NCBI RefSeq assembly: GCF_000696185.1
Contig: NZ_KK853997.1
Coordinates: 4,671,981-4,735,980, forward strand
Source of the DNA: Kitasatospora cheerisanensis KCTC 2395
Lineage (GTDB): Bacteria > Actinomycetota > Actinomycetes > Streptomycetales > Streptomycetaceae
DNA length: 64,000 bases
Direction of reading: 5' to 3'
The notes beneath the pieces were generated by a model. That model ran no database searches and was not told the DNA's origin. It was given only the letters and a program-made list of their open reading frames with translations. Position numbers and translations under genes: made by a program. Below are positions 1 to 8,019 of the stretch, one piece after another. The number at the start of each line of letters is the position of its first letter. Position 1 is the stretch's first letter.

Positions 1-2
1 AG

Positions 3-902
3 GCTGGCCAGTACGGCGACCTGTCCCGCCCGGACGCCTGGGGCACCATCCTCGGCGGCCTGGTGATCATGGCCGCGTTCGTGTGGTGGGAGAAGCGCAT
101 CGACCACCCCGCGTTCGACATGTCCTACTTCAAGGACCGCCGCTTCTCGGCCTCCGTGGTGGCGATCGCGCTGGTCTCGTTCGGCCTGCTGGGCGTCACC
201 TTCTTCGTGGTCTTCTACACCCAGTCGGTGCGCGGCTACAGCGCCCTGCAGACCGGTCTGCTGCTGCTGCCGCTGGCCGCCGCGCAGATGTACTTCGCCC
301 CCCGGGCCCGGCACGTGGTGCAGAAGTTCGGCGCCCGCGCGGTCTGCGCCGCCGGCCTGACGCTGAGCGCGGTCACCTTCTTCGGCTTCATGCTGCTCGG
401 CGAGTCCACGCCGATCTGGGTGCTGGAGGTGCTGTTCGCGCTGATGGGCGTCGCGTTCGCGCACATCATGCCGCCGGTCACCGTGATGATCATGACCTCG
501 CTGCCGCGTGAGAAGGCCGGCGCGGGCTCCGCCGTCAACAACGTGTTCCGCCAGGTCGGCGGCGCGGTCGGCATCGCGGTGCTCGGCTCGCTGCTCTCGA
601 CCGTGTACCGGAACGGCGTGCAGGACCACCTGTCGGTGCTGCCGGAGTCGGTCCGGCACGCGGCGGGCGAGTCGATCGCGGCGACCCTCGGTGCGGCCGA
701 GCGGCTGGGCGCCGGCGGCCAGGACCTGGTCCACGCGGCGAACAGCGCGTTCGTCGACGCCATGCACTGGACCGCCTTCGGTGCGGCTATCGTGTCCCTC
801 ATCGGCACCGTGGTCGTCCTCATCGGTCTGCCCCCGCAGCCCAAGCCGGAGTCCCCCGCGGGCGACGCGCCGAGTCCGCAGAAGGTGGGAGCCGAAAAGT
901 GA
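3..902 (+). CDS. MFS drug efflux permease, EmrB/QacA (DHA2) type, C-terminal part
   Basis: The frame is open from the window edge, so the N-terminus is missing. About 300 residues remain, with at least six hydrophobic segments separated by short basic loops (FKDRR, PREKAG). The stretch GSAVNNVFRQVGGAVGIAV is the conserved late-helix motif of 14-TM DHA2 exporters. It should export drugs or an endogenous metabolite using the proton gradient. Its stop overlaps the GTG start of the TetR gene, so the two are cotranscribed and the regulator probably controls the pump. The substrate cannot be told. Confidence 0.85.
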   Translation, partial: AGQYGDLSRPDAWGTILGGLVIMAAFVWWEKRIDHPAFDMSYFKDRRFSASVVAIALVSFGLLGVTFFVVFYTQSVRGYSALQTGLLLLPLAAAQMYFAPRARHVVQKFGARAVCAAGLTLSAVTFFGFMLLGESTPIWVLEVLFALMGVAFAHIMPPVTVMIMTSLPREKAGAGSAVNNVFRQVGGAVGIAVLGSLLSTVYRNGVQDHLSVLPESVRHAAGESIAATLGAAERLGAGGQDLVHAANSAFVDAMHWTAFGAAIVSLIGTVVVLIGLPPQPKPESPAGDAPSPQKVGAEK

Positions 903-1513
903 CTGATGCGTCCGGACCGACGGCCGAGCGGCGCGGACGACCCCGCAGCCCGGCCGTCGACCGGGCGGTCATCGACACCGTCCTGCGGCTCCTGACCGAG
1001 GGCAGCAGCTTCGCGGAGCTGTCCATGGAGGGCATCGCACGGGCCGCCGGGGTGGGCAAGAACACCGTCTACCGCCGCTGGTCGGGCAAGGACGCCCTGC
1101 TGCTGGACGTCCTCGCCACCATCGAGGAGCCGGCCCCCGAACCGACGGGTCGTACGCTGCACGAGGACCTGGTCCTCGCCGTGGAGTGGATCAGGCAGCG
1201 CAGCCTGGCCAAACGAGAATCGGCCCTGATGCGGAACATGCAGATGCAGATACAGAGCAGTCCCGAGCTGTGGCAGCGCTACTACGACACCTTCATAGTC
1301 ACCCGGCGCAAGGTCCTCGCCCAGATCATGGAGCGGGGCCTCGCCAACGGCGAGATCCGGGCGGACCTCGCCGACGACGTGGAACTCCTGGTCGACATGG
1401 TCGCCGGGCCGCTGCTGACCCGTGCGGTCCAGCGCCCCGACCAGCCGCTGGAGAACGACCTCGCCGAGCGGCTGGTGGACACCCTGCTCGACGGCCTCCG
1501 TCCGCGCGGCTGA
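899..1513 (+). CDS. TetR-family transcriptional regulator
   Basis: 204 residues. The N-terminal HTH reads IARAAGVGKNTVYRRWSGKDALL at about residues 52-74, the classic TetR DNA-binding helix pair. The rest is an all-helical ligand/dimerisation domain of the TetR_C type. The GTG start at 899 overlaps the stop of the upstream efflux gene (GTGA), so this is a pump-repressor operon. The likely role is ligand-responsive repression of the pump. No clear operator can be seen because the upstream promoter lies outside the window. Confidence 0.88.
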   Translation: MTDASGPTAERRGRPRSPAVDRAVIDTVLRLLTEGSSFAELSMEGIARAAGVGKNTVYRRWSGKDALLLDVLATIEEPAPEPTGRTLHEDLVLAVEWIRQRSLAKRESALMRNMQMQIQSSPELWQRYYDTFIVTRRKVLAQIMERGLANGEIRADLADDVELLVDMVAGPLLTRAVQRPDQPLENDLAERLVDTLLDGLRPRG

Positions 1514-1607
1514 TCCCGCCGCCGGGCGGCCGGACGCAACGGCCGGCCGCCCGGCGGAGCGGATCCGCTACGCTGTGACGGGTCGATCGGGATTCCCGCC
1601 GGCCCCC

Positions 1608-1680
1608 GCCTCAGTAGCTCAGGGGATAGAGCACGGCTCTCCTAAAGCCGGTGTCGCAGGTTCGATTCCTGTCTGGGGCA
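1608..1680 (+). tRNA. tRNA-Arg (anticodon CCU)
   Basis: A full cloverleaf can be drawn. The acceptor GCCTCAG pairs with CTGGGGC (one U-G), with discriminator A. The D stem is GCTC/GAGC. The anticodon stem CGGCT/AGCCG closes the loop CTCCTAA, giving anticodon CCT, which reads AGG. The T arm is GCAGG-TTCGATT-CCTGT. The 3' CCA is not encoded. tRNA genes of this type can be integration sites for mobile elements, but no integrase or duplicated 3' end is visible nearby. Confidence 0.95.
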
Positions 1681-1695
1681 CAGTGCAGCACCTCA

Positions 1696-1733
1696 CGAAA
1701 GGCCCTCCCGGCAGTCGCCGGGAGGGCCTTTCG
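1696..1733 (+). terminator. Strong intrinsic terminator after tRNA-Arg
   Basis: A perfect 17-bp inverted repeat (1696-1712 and 1717-1733) with a 4-nt AGTC loop starts 15 bases after the tRNA. It should end the tRNA transcript. Confidence 0.85.
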
Positions 1734-1896
1734 CGTGGCGGGCGGGGCCGACGGGGCCGCTGGGGCGGGTGAGGCGCGGAGGAAGCTTTGATGACAATGT
1801 GTCAAAAGCCGTTCCGTATCGGCATACTGGCGGATTAGCATGCCCTCCCGTGTGCCGTGCGGCGATCCGCCCGCGGCCGAGGACACGAGAGGACGC

Positions 1897-2577
1897 GTGA
1901 TTCCGGTGGGGGTTTCCAGTTGGCTGGTGCTCGGCGGCGAGGACGCGGAGCACGCGCTGCCGGAGGCGGCGGGACAGTCCGGGCTGGTCAGTCAGTTGCG
2001 GCCGCTGATCCGTGAGCTGAGCGCGCCCGGGGAGCTGGTGTTCGACCCGTTCGCGGGCTGGGGGACCACCCTGGTCGCGGCCTCGGTGGAGGGCCGGCGC
2101 GGGTTCGGCATCGAGGTGAACGAGGACCGCGCCGAGGACGCCCGCAAGCGGCTTGCGCCCTACCCGGGCCAGGAGATGGTGTGCGGCGACGCCCGCCGGC
2201 CCCCGCTGGAGGACGGCACCGTCGACCTGGTGATGTGCGACCTGCCGTACTTCGGCACCAACCTGGACGTGGACGCCACCGACGGGGCCCAGTTCTACGC
2301 GCTGCGCGACTACGACGCCTACCTGGGTGCCCTGGACGAGGCGTTCGGCGCGATCGCCCGCACCATGCGCCCGGGCGCCCGGGCCGTGATCGCCGTGCAG
2401 AACCGCCGCCTGGCCGGCCGTTTCGTCCCGCTGGCCTGGGACGCGGCGCGGGTGCTGGGCCGTCACCTGACCCTGGGCGACGAGCGGATCCACCTGTACG
2501 AGCGGCCGGCGGACGGTGACGACCCGATGCTGACCAACCGGTCGCACGAGTACCTGCTGATGGCCACCAAGGAGTAG
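1897..2577 (+). CDS. DNA methylase-like SAM-dependent methyltransferase
   Basis: The SAM-binding loop FDPFAGWGTTL is followed by an acidic strand (GFGIEVNED) and a catalytic-type motif DLPYFGTNL, resembling the (D/N)PPY motif of amino-methyltransferases. GTG at 1897 is preferred because GAGAGGA lies just upstream; an in-frame ATG at 1840 would add 19 Pro/Gly-rich residues. 226 residues is short for a restriction-modification enzyme, and no endonuclease or target-recognition domain is adjacent. It could be an orphan DNA methylase or an RNA methyltransferase of the TRM11-like group. It stands alone between the tRNA and the metabolite locus. Confidence 0.65.
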   Translation: MIPVGVSSWLVLGGEDAEHALPEAAGQSGLVSQLRPLIRELSAPGELVFDPFAGWGTTLVAASVEGRRGFGIEVNEDRAEDARKRLAPYPGQEMVCGDARRPPLEDGTVDLVMCDLPYFGTNLDVDATDGAQFYALRDYDAYLGALDEAFGAIARTMRPGARAVIAVQNRRLAGRFVPLAWDAARVLGRHLTLGDERIHLYERPADGDDPMLTNRSHEYLLMATKE

Positions 2578-2614
2578 CCGCGGTTCGGCACCGCCCGCCG
2601 GGGCGTGCGGCGTG

Positions 2615-3367
2615 TCAGTTCTGCGCGCCGTACGCCCGGCCGATCTTGCGGGCCAGCTCGGTGATGTCGTCGGAGGACTGCTTCTGCAGGCCGCCGCCGA
2701 AGGTGACCCGGGCCGCGCCCAGGCTGCCGAGGCGGCTGGGGGAGGCGGTGCCGGGCAGGTGCAGCGCGTTCAGCGGGCGGCGGATGCTGTTCGCCAGGTC
2801 GGGCAGCAGCTCCTCGGGCGCCAGGATCGGGTAGATCACGTCCGCGCCGGCGTCGATGTACAGGCCGGCCCGCTTGGCGGCGGACTCCACCGAGTGGTCG
2901 CCGAACAGGAAGGTGTCGACGCGGGCGTTCAGCACCAGCCGGTCGCCGGCCGCCACGCTCACCTCGGACAGCCACTCGGCGTGCTGCACCGGGTCGTTGA
3001 GCTGCTTGGTGGCGGCGTCGGAGTCCTCCAGGTTGCAGCCGATCACCCCGGCGTCGAGCAGCCGCTCGACGATCTCGACCGGCGCGAGGCCGTAGCCGTT
3101 CTCGATGTCGGCGGTCACCGGGACGTCCACCGAGCGGACGATCCGCTTGAGCGCGCCGAACATCTCGTCGGGCGGGGTGTCCCCGCCGTCGCGGTAGCCG
3201 AGCACGGCGGCGACCGCCGCGCTGGAGGTCGCCAGCACGGGGAAGCCCGCCTCGGCGAACGCCCGTGCGCTGACCGCGTCCCAGACATTGGGCAGGACCA
3301 GCGGGTCCGAGGGCTCGGTGCGGTCGTGCAGGGCCAGGAACTCCCCGGCCGTCATGGTGGCGACCAT
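2615..3367 (-). CDS. Isocitrate lyase/PEP mutase superfamily enzyme
   Basis: 250 residues forming a TIM-barrel of the PEP-mutase/isocitrate-lyase superfamily. NVWDAVSARAFAEAG near the N-terminus and TADIENGYG near residue 90 give the metal-binding acidic cluster. The EDKxxPKxNS-type motif of true PEP mutases is absent, so there is no support for phosphonate biosynthesis. The likely chemistry is C-C lyase action on a 2-hydroxy diacid, or an oxaloacetate hydrolase-like reaction. AAGGAG precedes the ATG. It lies 49 nt downstream of the DAHP synthase on the same strand and may be cotranscribed with it, but its place in the pathway is unclear. Confidence 0.75.
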   Translation of the reverse strand: MVATMTAGEFLALHDRTEPSDPLVLPNVWDAVSARAFAEAGFPVLATSSAAVAAVLGYRDGGDTPPDEMFGALKRIVRSVDVPVTADIENGYGLAPVEIVERLLDAGVIGCNLEDSDAATKQLNDPVQHAEWLSEVSVAAGDRLVLNARVDTFLFGDHSVESAAKRAGLYIDAGADVIYPILAPEELLPDLANSIRRPLNALHLPGTASPSRLGSLGAARVTFGGGLQKQSSDDITELARKIGRAYGAQN

Positions 3368-3416
3368 CAGGCGGTCTCCTTCTCCTCGTCGATGCGGGTG
3401 GGTGATGCGGCCCGGA

Positions 3417-4628
3417 TCACGCCGTCGCCCAGGAGGTCCCGCGGGCAGCGAGCGGGGAGACGGCGTACATGGCCGCGAGCTCGAACGCGACGTCCAGCGC
3501 CTGACCGAGGTTCAGCCGCGGGTCGCAGGTGGTCTCGTAGCGGGTCGGCAGGTCCTCGGGACGGATCTCGTAGGTGCCGCCCACGCACTCGGTGACGTGA
3601 TCGCCCGTCAGCTCCAGGTGCACGCCGCCGGGGTGGGTGCCGAGAGAGCGGTGGACCTCCAGGAACCCCCTGATCTCGTCCAGCACGTCGTCGAGGCGAC
3701 GGGTCTTGTGGCCGGACGGGGACGACACGGTGTTGCCGTGCATAGGATCGCAGATCCAGACCACCTCGGCCCCGGAGGCGGCCACTTTCGCCACCAGGTC
3801 GGGCAGCGTGTCGCGGACCGCGCGCGCCCCCATGCGGCTGATGAAGGTCAGCCGGCCGGGCTCCCGGTCCGGGTCCAGCCGGTCGATCAGCCGCAGCGCG
3901 TCGTCCGTGGTGCTGGTCGGGCCGAGCTTGACCGCCACCGGGTTGCGCACCTGGGAGGCGAACTCGACGTGCGCGCCGTCGAGTTGGCGGGTGCGCTCGC
4001 CGATCCAGAGCAGGTGGCCGGAGAGCGCGTAGCGGCCGGCCGGGGTCTCGCGGGTCAGCGCCCGCTCGTACTCCAGCACCAGGGCCTCGTGACTGGTCCA
4101 GAACTCGCCGCCCTGGACCGAGAGTTCACCCAGCTGGGCGAGGGTGTCGGCGGACGCCCGGTAGACCTGCCGCAGCCGGTCCGGGTCGGGGGTGCGGTCG
4201 GCCGCGGTGAAGGCCGGGCCGTTGACCATGTCGCCGCGGTAGGAGGGCAGTTCGACCCCGTCGCGGGTCTCGGTGCCGCTGGAGCGGGGCTTGGCGAACT
4301 GGCCGGCGATCCGCCCGAGGCGGACCACCGGGAGGTCGGCGGCCTCGGAGATCACGGCGGCCATCAGGGCCAGCGTGCGGTACTTGCCCGAGGTGGTGGC
4401 CGGGCCGGCCTCGGCGAGGGTCTCGGCGCAGTCACCGCCCTGCAGCAGCAGGGCCTCGCCGCGGGCCACCGCGGCCAGCTGCTCGCGCAGTCGGTCGCAG
4501 TCCTCGGCGCGGACCAGCGCGGGCCGGCCGGACAGGTCGTCGGCGACCGCGCGCAGCGCGTCGGGATCGGGCCACTCGGGCTGCTGCGCGGCCGGCGCGC
4601 CGGTGACGGCAGCGGTGTGGTTCGTCAT
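3417..4628 (-). CDS. Class II 3-deoxy-D-arabino-heptulosonate 7-phosphate (DAHP) synthase
   Basis: 403 residues. It condenses PEP and erythrose 4-phosphate, the first step of the shikimate pathway. Plant-type class II motifs are visible: GGDCAE (metal Cys) at about residue 61, RIAGQFAKPRS at about 104, and ICDPMHGNT (metal His) at about 299. At about 400 residues it is shorter than the roughly 450-residue housekeeping enzyme, as is usual for cluster-encoded copies. It follows a small peptide gene by 19 nt. With papA, papB and papC nearby, it probably raises chorismate flux for 4-aminophenylalanine supply. Confidence 0.92.
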   Translation of the reverse strand: MTNHTAAVTGAPAAQQPEWPDPDALRAVADDLSGRPALVRAEDCDRLREQLAAVARGEALLLQGGDCAETLAEAGPATTSGKYRTLALMAAVISEAADLPVVRLGRIAGQFAKPRSSGTETRDGVELPSYRGDMVNGPAFTAADRTPDPDRLRQVYRASADTLAQLGELSVQGGEFWTSHEALVLEYERALTRETPAGRYALSGHLLWIGERTRQLDGAHVEFASQVRNPVAVKLGPTSTTDDALRLIDRLDPDREPGRLTFISRMGARAVRDTLPDLVAKVAASGAEVVWICDPMHGNTVSSPSGHKTRRLDDVLDEIRGFLEVHRSLGTHPGGVHLELTGDHVTECVGGTYEIRPEDLPTRYETTCDPRLNLGQALDVAFELAAMYAVSPLAARGTSWATA

Positions 4629-4647
4629 CAGTTATCGGCCCCTCGGG

Positions 4648-4779
4648 TCAGACCGGGCGGCCGACGGGGACCGCGTTCCAGCCGACGTCCTCGCCGTCGC
4701 CCCACTCGCCCCAGTGGTGCACGGAAACGGTGGACGGAAAGGTGCGGTACGAATTGCAGGGCATTTCGCTGTGCATCAT
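4648..4779 (-). CDS. Small peptide (43 aa) upstream of DAHP synthase, function unknown
   Basis: The ATG at 4779 has a good ribosome binding site (GGGGGAA, 8 nt spacing). The frame ends 19 nt before the DAHP synthase start, so it is probably the first gene of that operon. The peptide begins MMHSEMPCNSYRTF and has a Trp/Gly/Asp-rich second half (HHWGEWGDGEDVGWN), ending GRPV. I recognise no family. Options: a substrate or precursor peptide for the ATP-grasp ligases nearby, a small accessory protein, or a regulatory leader peptide. There is no run of consecutive Trp codons as in actinobacterial trp attenuators. The local GC is clearly lower than in neighbouring genes. Confidence 0.5.
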   Translation of the reverse strand: MMHSEMPCNSYRTFPSTVSVHHWGEWGDGEDVGWNAVPVGRPV

Positions 4780-4982
4780 TATTTGTTCCCCCAGTGGAAT
4801 CGCCGTGAATTTGTCGGCGAGTTCTTCGAGCAACCGATGTGGCGTGCGTGCAATGAACTGGGAATGAATGCGGGCATGCCGTATCCGGCGCTCCTTGGAA
4901 ACAACTATGCAAGTCGCTCGACCGAACGGACAAGATCGCCGATACTTCGGGTAGGCGCACTGCCGGGAAGCGAGGGATGTAA

Positions 4983-5900
4983 ATGCAAATAAAATGGAGC
5001 AAGTCGGACAAGATGGATTTAGTGGCGCTGTCCGCTGTCGACACCGCGGACGGCGCCCTGACGATCACCCTGCCGCCCGACGACCTCGCCTGCCGCGATG
5101 CGCTCGTGAAGGTCGGCGACGCCCTGGGCGACCTCTCCCGGGCGATCGCCGCCCGCGCCGCCGACAACTCGACCCCGGTCGTGCGGAGCGCCGAACCGGT
5201 GGCTCCGACGCGCGGCGAGGGCTTCGAGACCATTGACGGACTTCCCGAGATCAACGCCGCGATCCAGGACATGCTGGACGGCGTCACCTTCGAGATCCTG
5301 ACCGCCCAGCCGGACGGCCCCCGCCCCAGCGTGGTGCTCGACGACGCGCTCGACGCGGTCCGCGCGCAGATCTCCGCCGGCATCTCGATGCGCACCCTCT
5401 ACCAGCACAGCACGCGTTTCGACGAGCCCACCAAGGAGTACGTCCGCGCGGTCACCTCGTACGGCGCGCAGGTGCGCACGCTGGCCGAGTTCTTCGAGCG
5501 GATGATTATCGTCGACCGGCGGACGGCGTTCATCCCGGCGAATGCGGCCCGCACCTCCGCGGTGAAGATCACGAATTTGGCGGTGGTGCAGTTTCTCACC
5601 GACATCTTCGAACGGGCCTGGGACCGGGCGGAGTCCTATCCGTTTCTGCCGGTCCGCGCGGCCGACGCGGCGCCGGAGGTCATCCCGGCGATCCGCGGCT
5701 CGATCCAGAAACTGCTGATCGAGGGCCGCTCCGACAAGGAGATCGCCCGAAGACTCGGGCTCAGCCTGCGATCCCTGCAGGCACACGTCGCCCGGCTCAA
5801 GGAGGAGCACGGCGCCGAGCACCGGCTCCAGCTCGGCTACCTGATGGGCCTCCAGGAACGCTGCGCACTGGCCCGCGAGAGCGGCTGCAGCCCGGCCTGA
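4983..5900 (+). CDS. LuxR-type HTH pathway regulator with TTA codon
   Basis: 305 residues. The C-terminus has a LuxR-type HTH (LLIEGRSDKEIARRLGLSLRSLQAHVARL, about residues 240-268). The central part (MRTLYQ, then MIIVDRRTAFIP) matches the effector-like domain of TrmB/PLD-like Streptomyces regulators with a C-terminal HTH. No receiver domain is seen. The gene is divergent from the DAHP synthase and convergent with the large ATP-grasp operon. It is the best candidate for a cluster-specific activator. The start is supported by GCGAGGGA upstream. A related protein lies at 46856-47866. Confidence 0.85.
   Translation: MQIKWSKSDKMDLVALSAVDTADGALTITLPPDDLACRDALVKVGDALGDLSRAIAARAADNSTPVVRSAEPVAPTRGEGFETIDGLPEINAAIQDMLDGVTFEILTAQPDGPRPSVVLDDALDAVRAQISAGISMRTLYQHSTRFDEPTKEYVRAVTSYGAQVRTLAEFFERMIIVDRRTAFIPANAARTSAVKITNLAVVQFLTDIFERAWDRAESYPFLPVRAADAAPEVIPAIRGSIQKLLIEGRSDKEIARRLGLSLRSLQAHVARLKEEHGAEHRLQLGYLMGLQERCALARESGCSPA
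5019..5021 (+). promoter_or_regulatory. TTA (Leu) codon, bldA-dependent control point
   Basis: Codon 13 of the LuxR-type regulator (MQIKWSKSDKMD then L) is TTA. In Streptomyces, TTA is read by the developmentally controlled bldA tRNA, and such codons gather in regulators of secondary metabolism. I infer that translation of this regulator, and thus the cluster, depends on bldA. Confidence 0.7.
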
Positions 5901-5920
5901 CGACCGGGCAGCCCACGGAC

Positions 5921-5955
5921 GCGGCCCGGTCGGCATCCAGCGCCGACCGGGCCGC
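5921..5955. terminator. Bidirectional terminator between convergent regulator and ATP-grasp operon
   Basis: A perfect 13-bp inverted repeat (5921-5933 / 5943-5955, GCGGCCCGGTCGG and its complement) with a 9-nt loop. It is extended by an outer CCCACG/CGTGGG pair. It sits between the stop of the regulator and the stop of the last gene of the minus-strand operon. Confidence 0.75.
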
Positions 5956-5977
5956 GCGCCCGTGGGGAGAGGACGGC

Positions 5978-7252
5978 TCAGGCCTCCCGCGGCTCCTCTG
6001 CGGGAGCCAGCTCCAGTTCGCCCAGGAACCACCCCTCCAGAACCCGCAGCCGGGCCTCGCACTCGGCCCGGTCCGCGCCCGACACCAGGGCGGTGACCAG
6101 GAAGTCCGAGGAGAACGCGGCCGTCGACATGGTCTGCCCGGGCTCCACGAACACCTGGAACTTCTCCACCCAGGGGAAGTCCGGCGGCCCGTCCGGCACC
6201 CGCACCACCCGGCCGGGGCGCTTCATCAGCACCAGCTGGCCCACCATCCGCTCCGGCGTGCGCTTCTCCGCGCCCAGCCACTCCGGCAGCGGAAGCCCCA
6301 GCTGGGCGCGCACCCACGCCTCGCTCGGGTCCACGCCGAACATCAGCCGGACGATGTCGCGGATCGCCGCGCCGCCGGTGCGGCAGGCGATCTCGCACAG
6401 CACCAGCTCGTCGTCCGGGGTGTGGAACACCTCCAGGTGGAAGGCGAAGCTCTCCGGGCCGCCGAGCGCCGCCAGGGTCCGCTCGGTGAACTCCAGCAGC
6501 CGGCCGGTCAGCGGGTCGTCCACGTCCAGCGTCAGGTCCAGCCGGCCGCCGGTGTCGGTCTGGAACGAGGCCAGCGCGTACTGGTACTGCGAGGGCCAGG
6601 CGAACACCGTCCGCCCGTCCACCACCAGGCCGTCGACGTGGCACATCTTCCCCGGCACGAACGCCTCGGCCAGCACGTTCGGCAGGTTCGGGCCGTACAG
6701 GTCGTAGCCGTCGGCCAGGTAGGCGTCCAGCTCCGCGCGGGAGTCCAGGATGTGCAGGCCGACCGAGCCGGCGCTGTCCTTCGGCTTCAGCACCAGCGGG
6801 AAGCCGTGCCGCTCGGCGAAGGCCAGCAGGTCGGTCGCGCAGCGCGCCTCGGTGTACGGGGCGACGGCCAGGCCCGCCGCCCGGGCCAGCCGCTTCATCA
6901 CCGCCTTGTCGCGGTACGGCAGCACGGTGTCCATCCGCTGGCCCGGCAGGCCGAGCACCTCGCGCAGCTCGGCGGCCCGCTCCAGGTCCCGCTCCTGACA
7001 GGCGATCACGTGCGTGACCGGGAGCTCGCGCGCCCAGTCCAGGGCCTGCGCCTCCAGGTGGCCGCCGGTCTCGTAGTCCTCCACGGCCGCGGTGCGCAGG
7101 TACGCCCCGCCCTCCGGCGGCAGCTGCTCGGAGACCAGCGCCAGGTGCTCCCGGGAGGCGATCAGCAGCACGTCGCCCGGGTGGTCCGCCAGCCACTCGT
7201 GGTACGGGGTGCCGGCCAGCGAACCCCGGTGGTGCAGCACCAGCACGGTCAT
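5978..7252 (-). CDS. ATP-grasp carboxylate-amine ligase (single domain)
   Basis: 424 residues. N-terminal pre-ATP-grasp fold, then VLKPKDSAGSVG (ATP-binding Lys and Gly-rich loop), AEAFVPGKMCHVDG, and the metal-binding strand pair HLEVF ... LCEIACRTGG. This is the layout of BacD/carnosine-synthase-like amino acid ligases, which form an amide bond through an acyl phosphate. The Asn usual in the last motif is replaced (IACR), as in many of these ligases. It is the last gene of the operon and overlaps its upstream neighbour by 4 nt (ATGA). The substrates are unknown. It is one of six catalytic-looking ATP-grasp domains in the operon. Confidence 0.85.
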   Translation of the reverse strand: MTVLVLHHRGSLAGTPYHEWLADHPGDVLLIASREHLALVSEQLPPEGGAYLRTAAVEDYETGGHLEAQALDWARELPVTHVIACQERDLERAAELREVLGLPGQRMDTVLPYRDKAVMKRLARAAGLAVAPYTEARCATDLLAFAERHGFPLVLKPKDSAGSVGLHILDSRAELDAYLADGYDLYGPNLPNVLAEAFVPGKMCHVDGLVVDGRTVFAWPSQYQYALASFQTDTGGRLDLTLDVDDPLTGRLLEFTERTLAALGGPESFAFHLEVFHTPDDELVLCEIACRTGGAAIRDIVRLMFGVDPSEAWVRAQLGLPLPEWLGAEKRTPERMVGQLVLMKRPGRVVRVPDGPPDFPWVEKFQVFVEPGQTMSTAAFSSDFLVTALVSGADRAECEARLRVLEGWFLGELELAPAEEPREA

Positions 7253-8019
7253 CGGGACACCTCCAGAAGATCCAACCCGGCCTGCGCGCGCAGCAGTTCG
7301 CGCACCGGACGGGCCGCAGGGCGGTAGTGGACGGCGTGCACCGGACGGCCGCCGTCCGGGGCGCGGACGGTCTCCACCGTGTACGGGTGGCCCGGGTCGG
7401 CGGGCAGCACGCCGGCCAGCGGCTCGCCGTCCGCGACCTCCACCGGGCCGGCCGGCGGCGGCTCCACGGTCAGCGCCGCCACCTGCGCCGGGTCGTAGGG
7501 CAGCAGGCCGCCCGCCACCGCGGCCCGCAGCGCCGCCTCGTCGGCGAGCTCGACCAGCACCGGGTGCCCGGCGGCCAGGCGCCGGCGGACCGTCAGCGGG
7601 TAGCCCCAGCGGTGCGCCCACAGGTACAGGTCGGCGATCCGCCGGACCTCCTCGCGCGGGGTGGTGGCGATCCCGGCCGCGGCCAGCAGCTCGCCGGCCG
7701 TGATCGGGTCGGCCAGCGCCTGCGCCGCGGCCGGGCGCTGGCCCGGCAGGCCGAGGTGCTCGCGCAGGCCGGCCGCCCGGACCTGGTCCACCGGGTCGAG
7801 CGCGATCAGCGCCCGGACCTCGGTGCGGGCGGCGGCGTCCAGCACCGCCAGCTCGACGGCGGCGCCGTGCTCGTACCGCTCCACCACCGTCACCTGCGCG
7901 AAGCCCGGGCGGGGCCCGGCGGCGCCGGTGACCAGCCACAGGTCCTGGCCGGCGTCGGCCAGCGCGGCGGGGCAGTCGGCCGCGTACCGGCCGTCCGGGT
8001 CGAGTACGACCAGCGTCAT
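7249..8019 (-). CDS. Degenerate, truncated ATP-grasp-like protein
   Basis: 256 residues. The N-terminal half follows the pre-ATP-grasp domain of its neighbours (LREHLGLPGQRPA corresponds to LREVLGLPGQRMD in the downstream protein). The ATP-binding lobe is shortened and YPLTVRRRLAAG stands where VLKP is expected. The catalytic acidic strands (HxEx...E/NxR) are missing. It is probably not a ligase but a scaffold, a partner subunit, or a decaying duplicate of the downstream gene. ATGA overlaps on both sides keep it translationally coupled, which suggests it is still used. Confidence 0.7.
   Translation of the reverse strand: MTLVVLDPDGRYAADCPAALADAGQDLWLVTGAAGPRPGFAQVTVVERYEHGAAVELAVLDAAARTEVRALIALDPVDQVRAAGLREHLGLPGQRPAAAQALADPITAGELLAAAGIATTPREEVRRIADLYLWAHRWGYPLTVRRRLAAGHPVLVELADEAALRAAVAGGLLPYDPAQVAALTVEPPPAGPVEVADGEPLAGVLPADPGHPYTVETVRAPDGGRPVHAVHYRPAARPVRELLRAQAGLDLLEVSR

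Noticed and set aside
1608..1733. tRNA-Arg as an integration site of a mobile element
   Set aside because: No integrase, excisionase or repeated tRNA 3' end can be seen in the window.
2615..3367. PEP mutase, hence a phosphonate pathway
   Set aside because: The EDKxxPKxNS-type motif of true PEP mutases is missing and no phosphonopyruvate decarboxylase is nearby.
4648..4779. Small peptide as an MbtH-like protein or a trp-type attenuator leader
   Set aside because: The MbtH signature and its usual length are absent, and the Trp codons are scattered rather than consecutive.
3288..4808. Open frame of 506 codons on the plus strand opposite the DAHP synthase
   Set aside because: Gly/Arg/Val-rich shadow; the minus strand holds clear DAHP synthase motifs.
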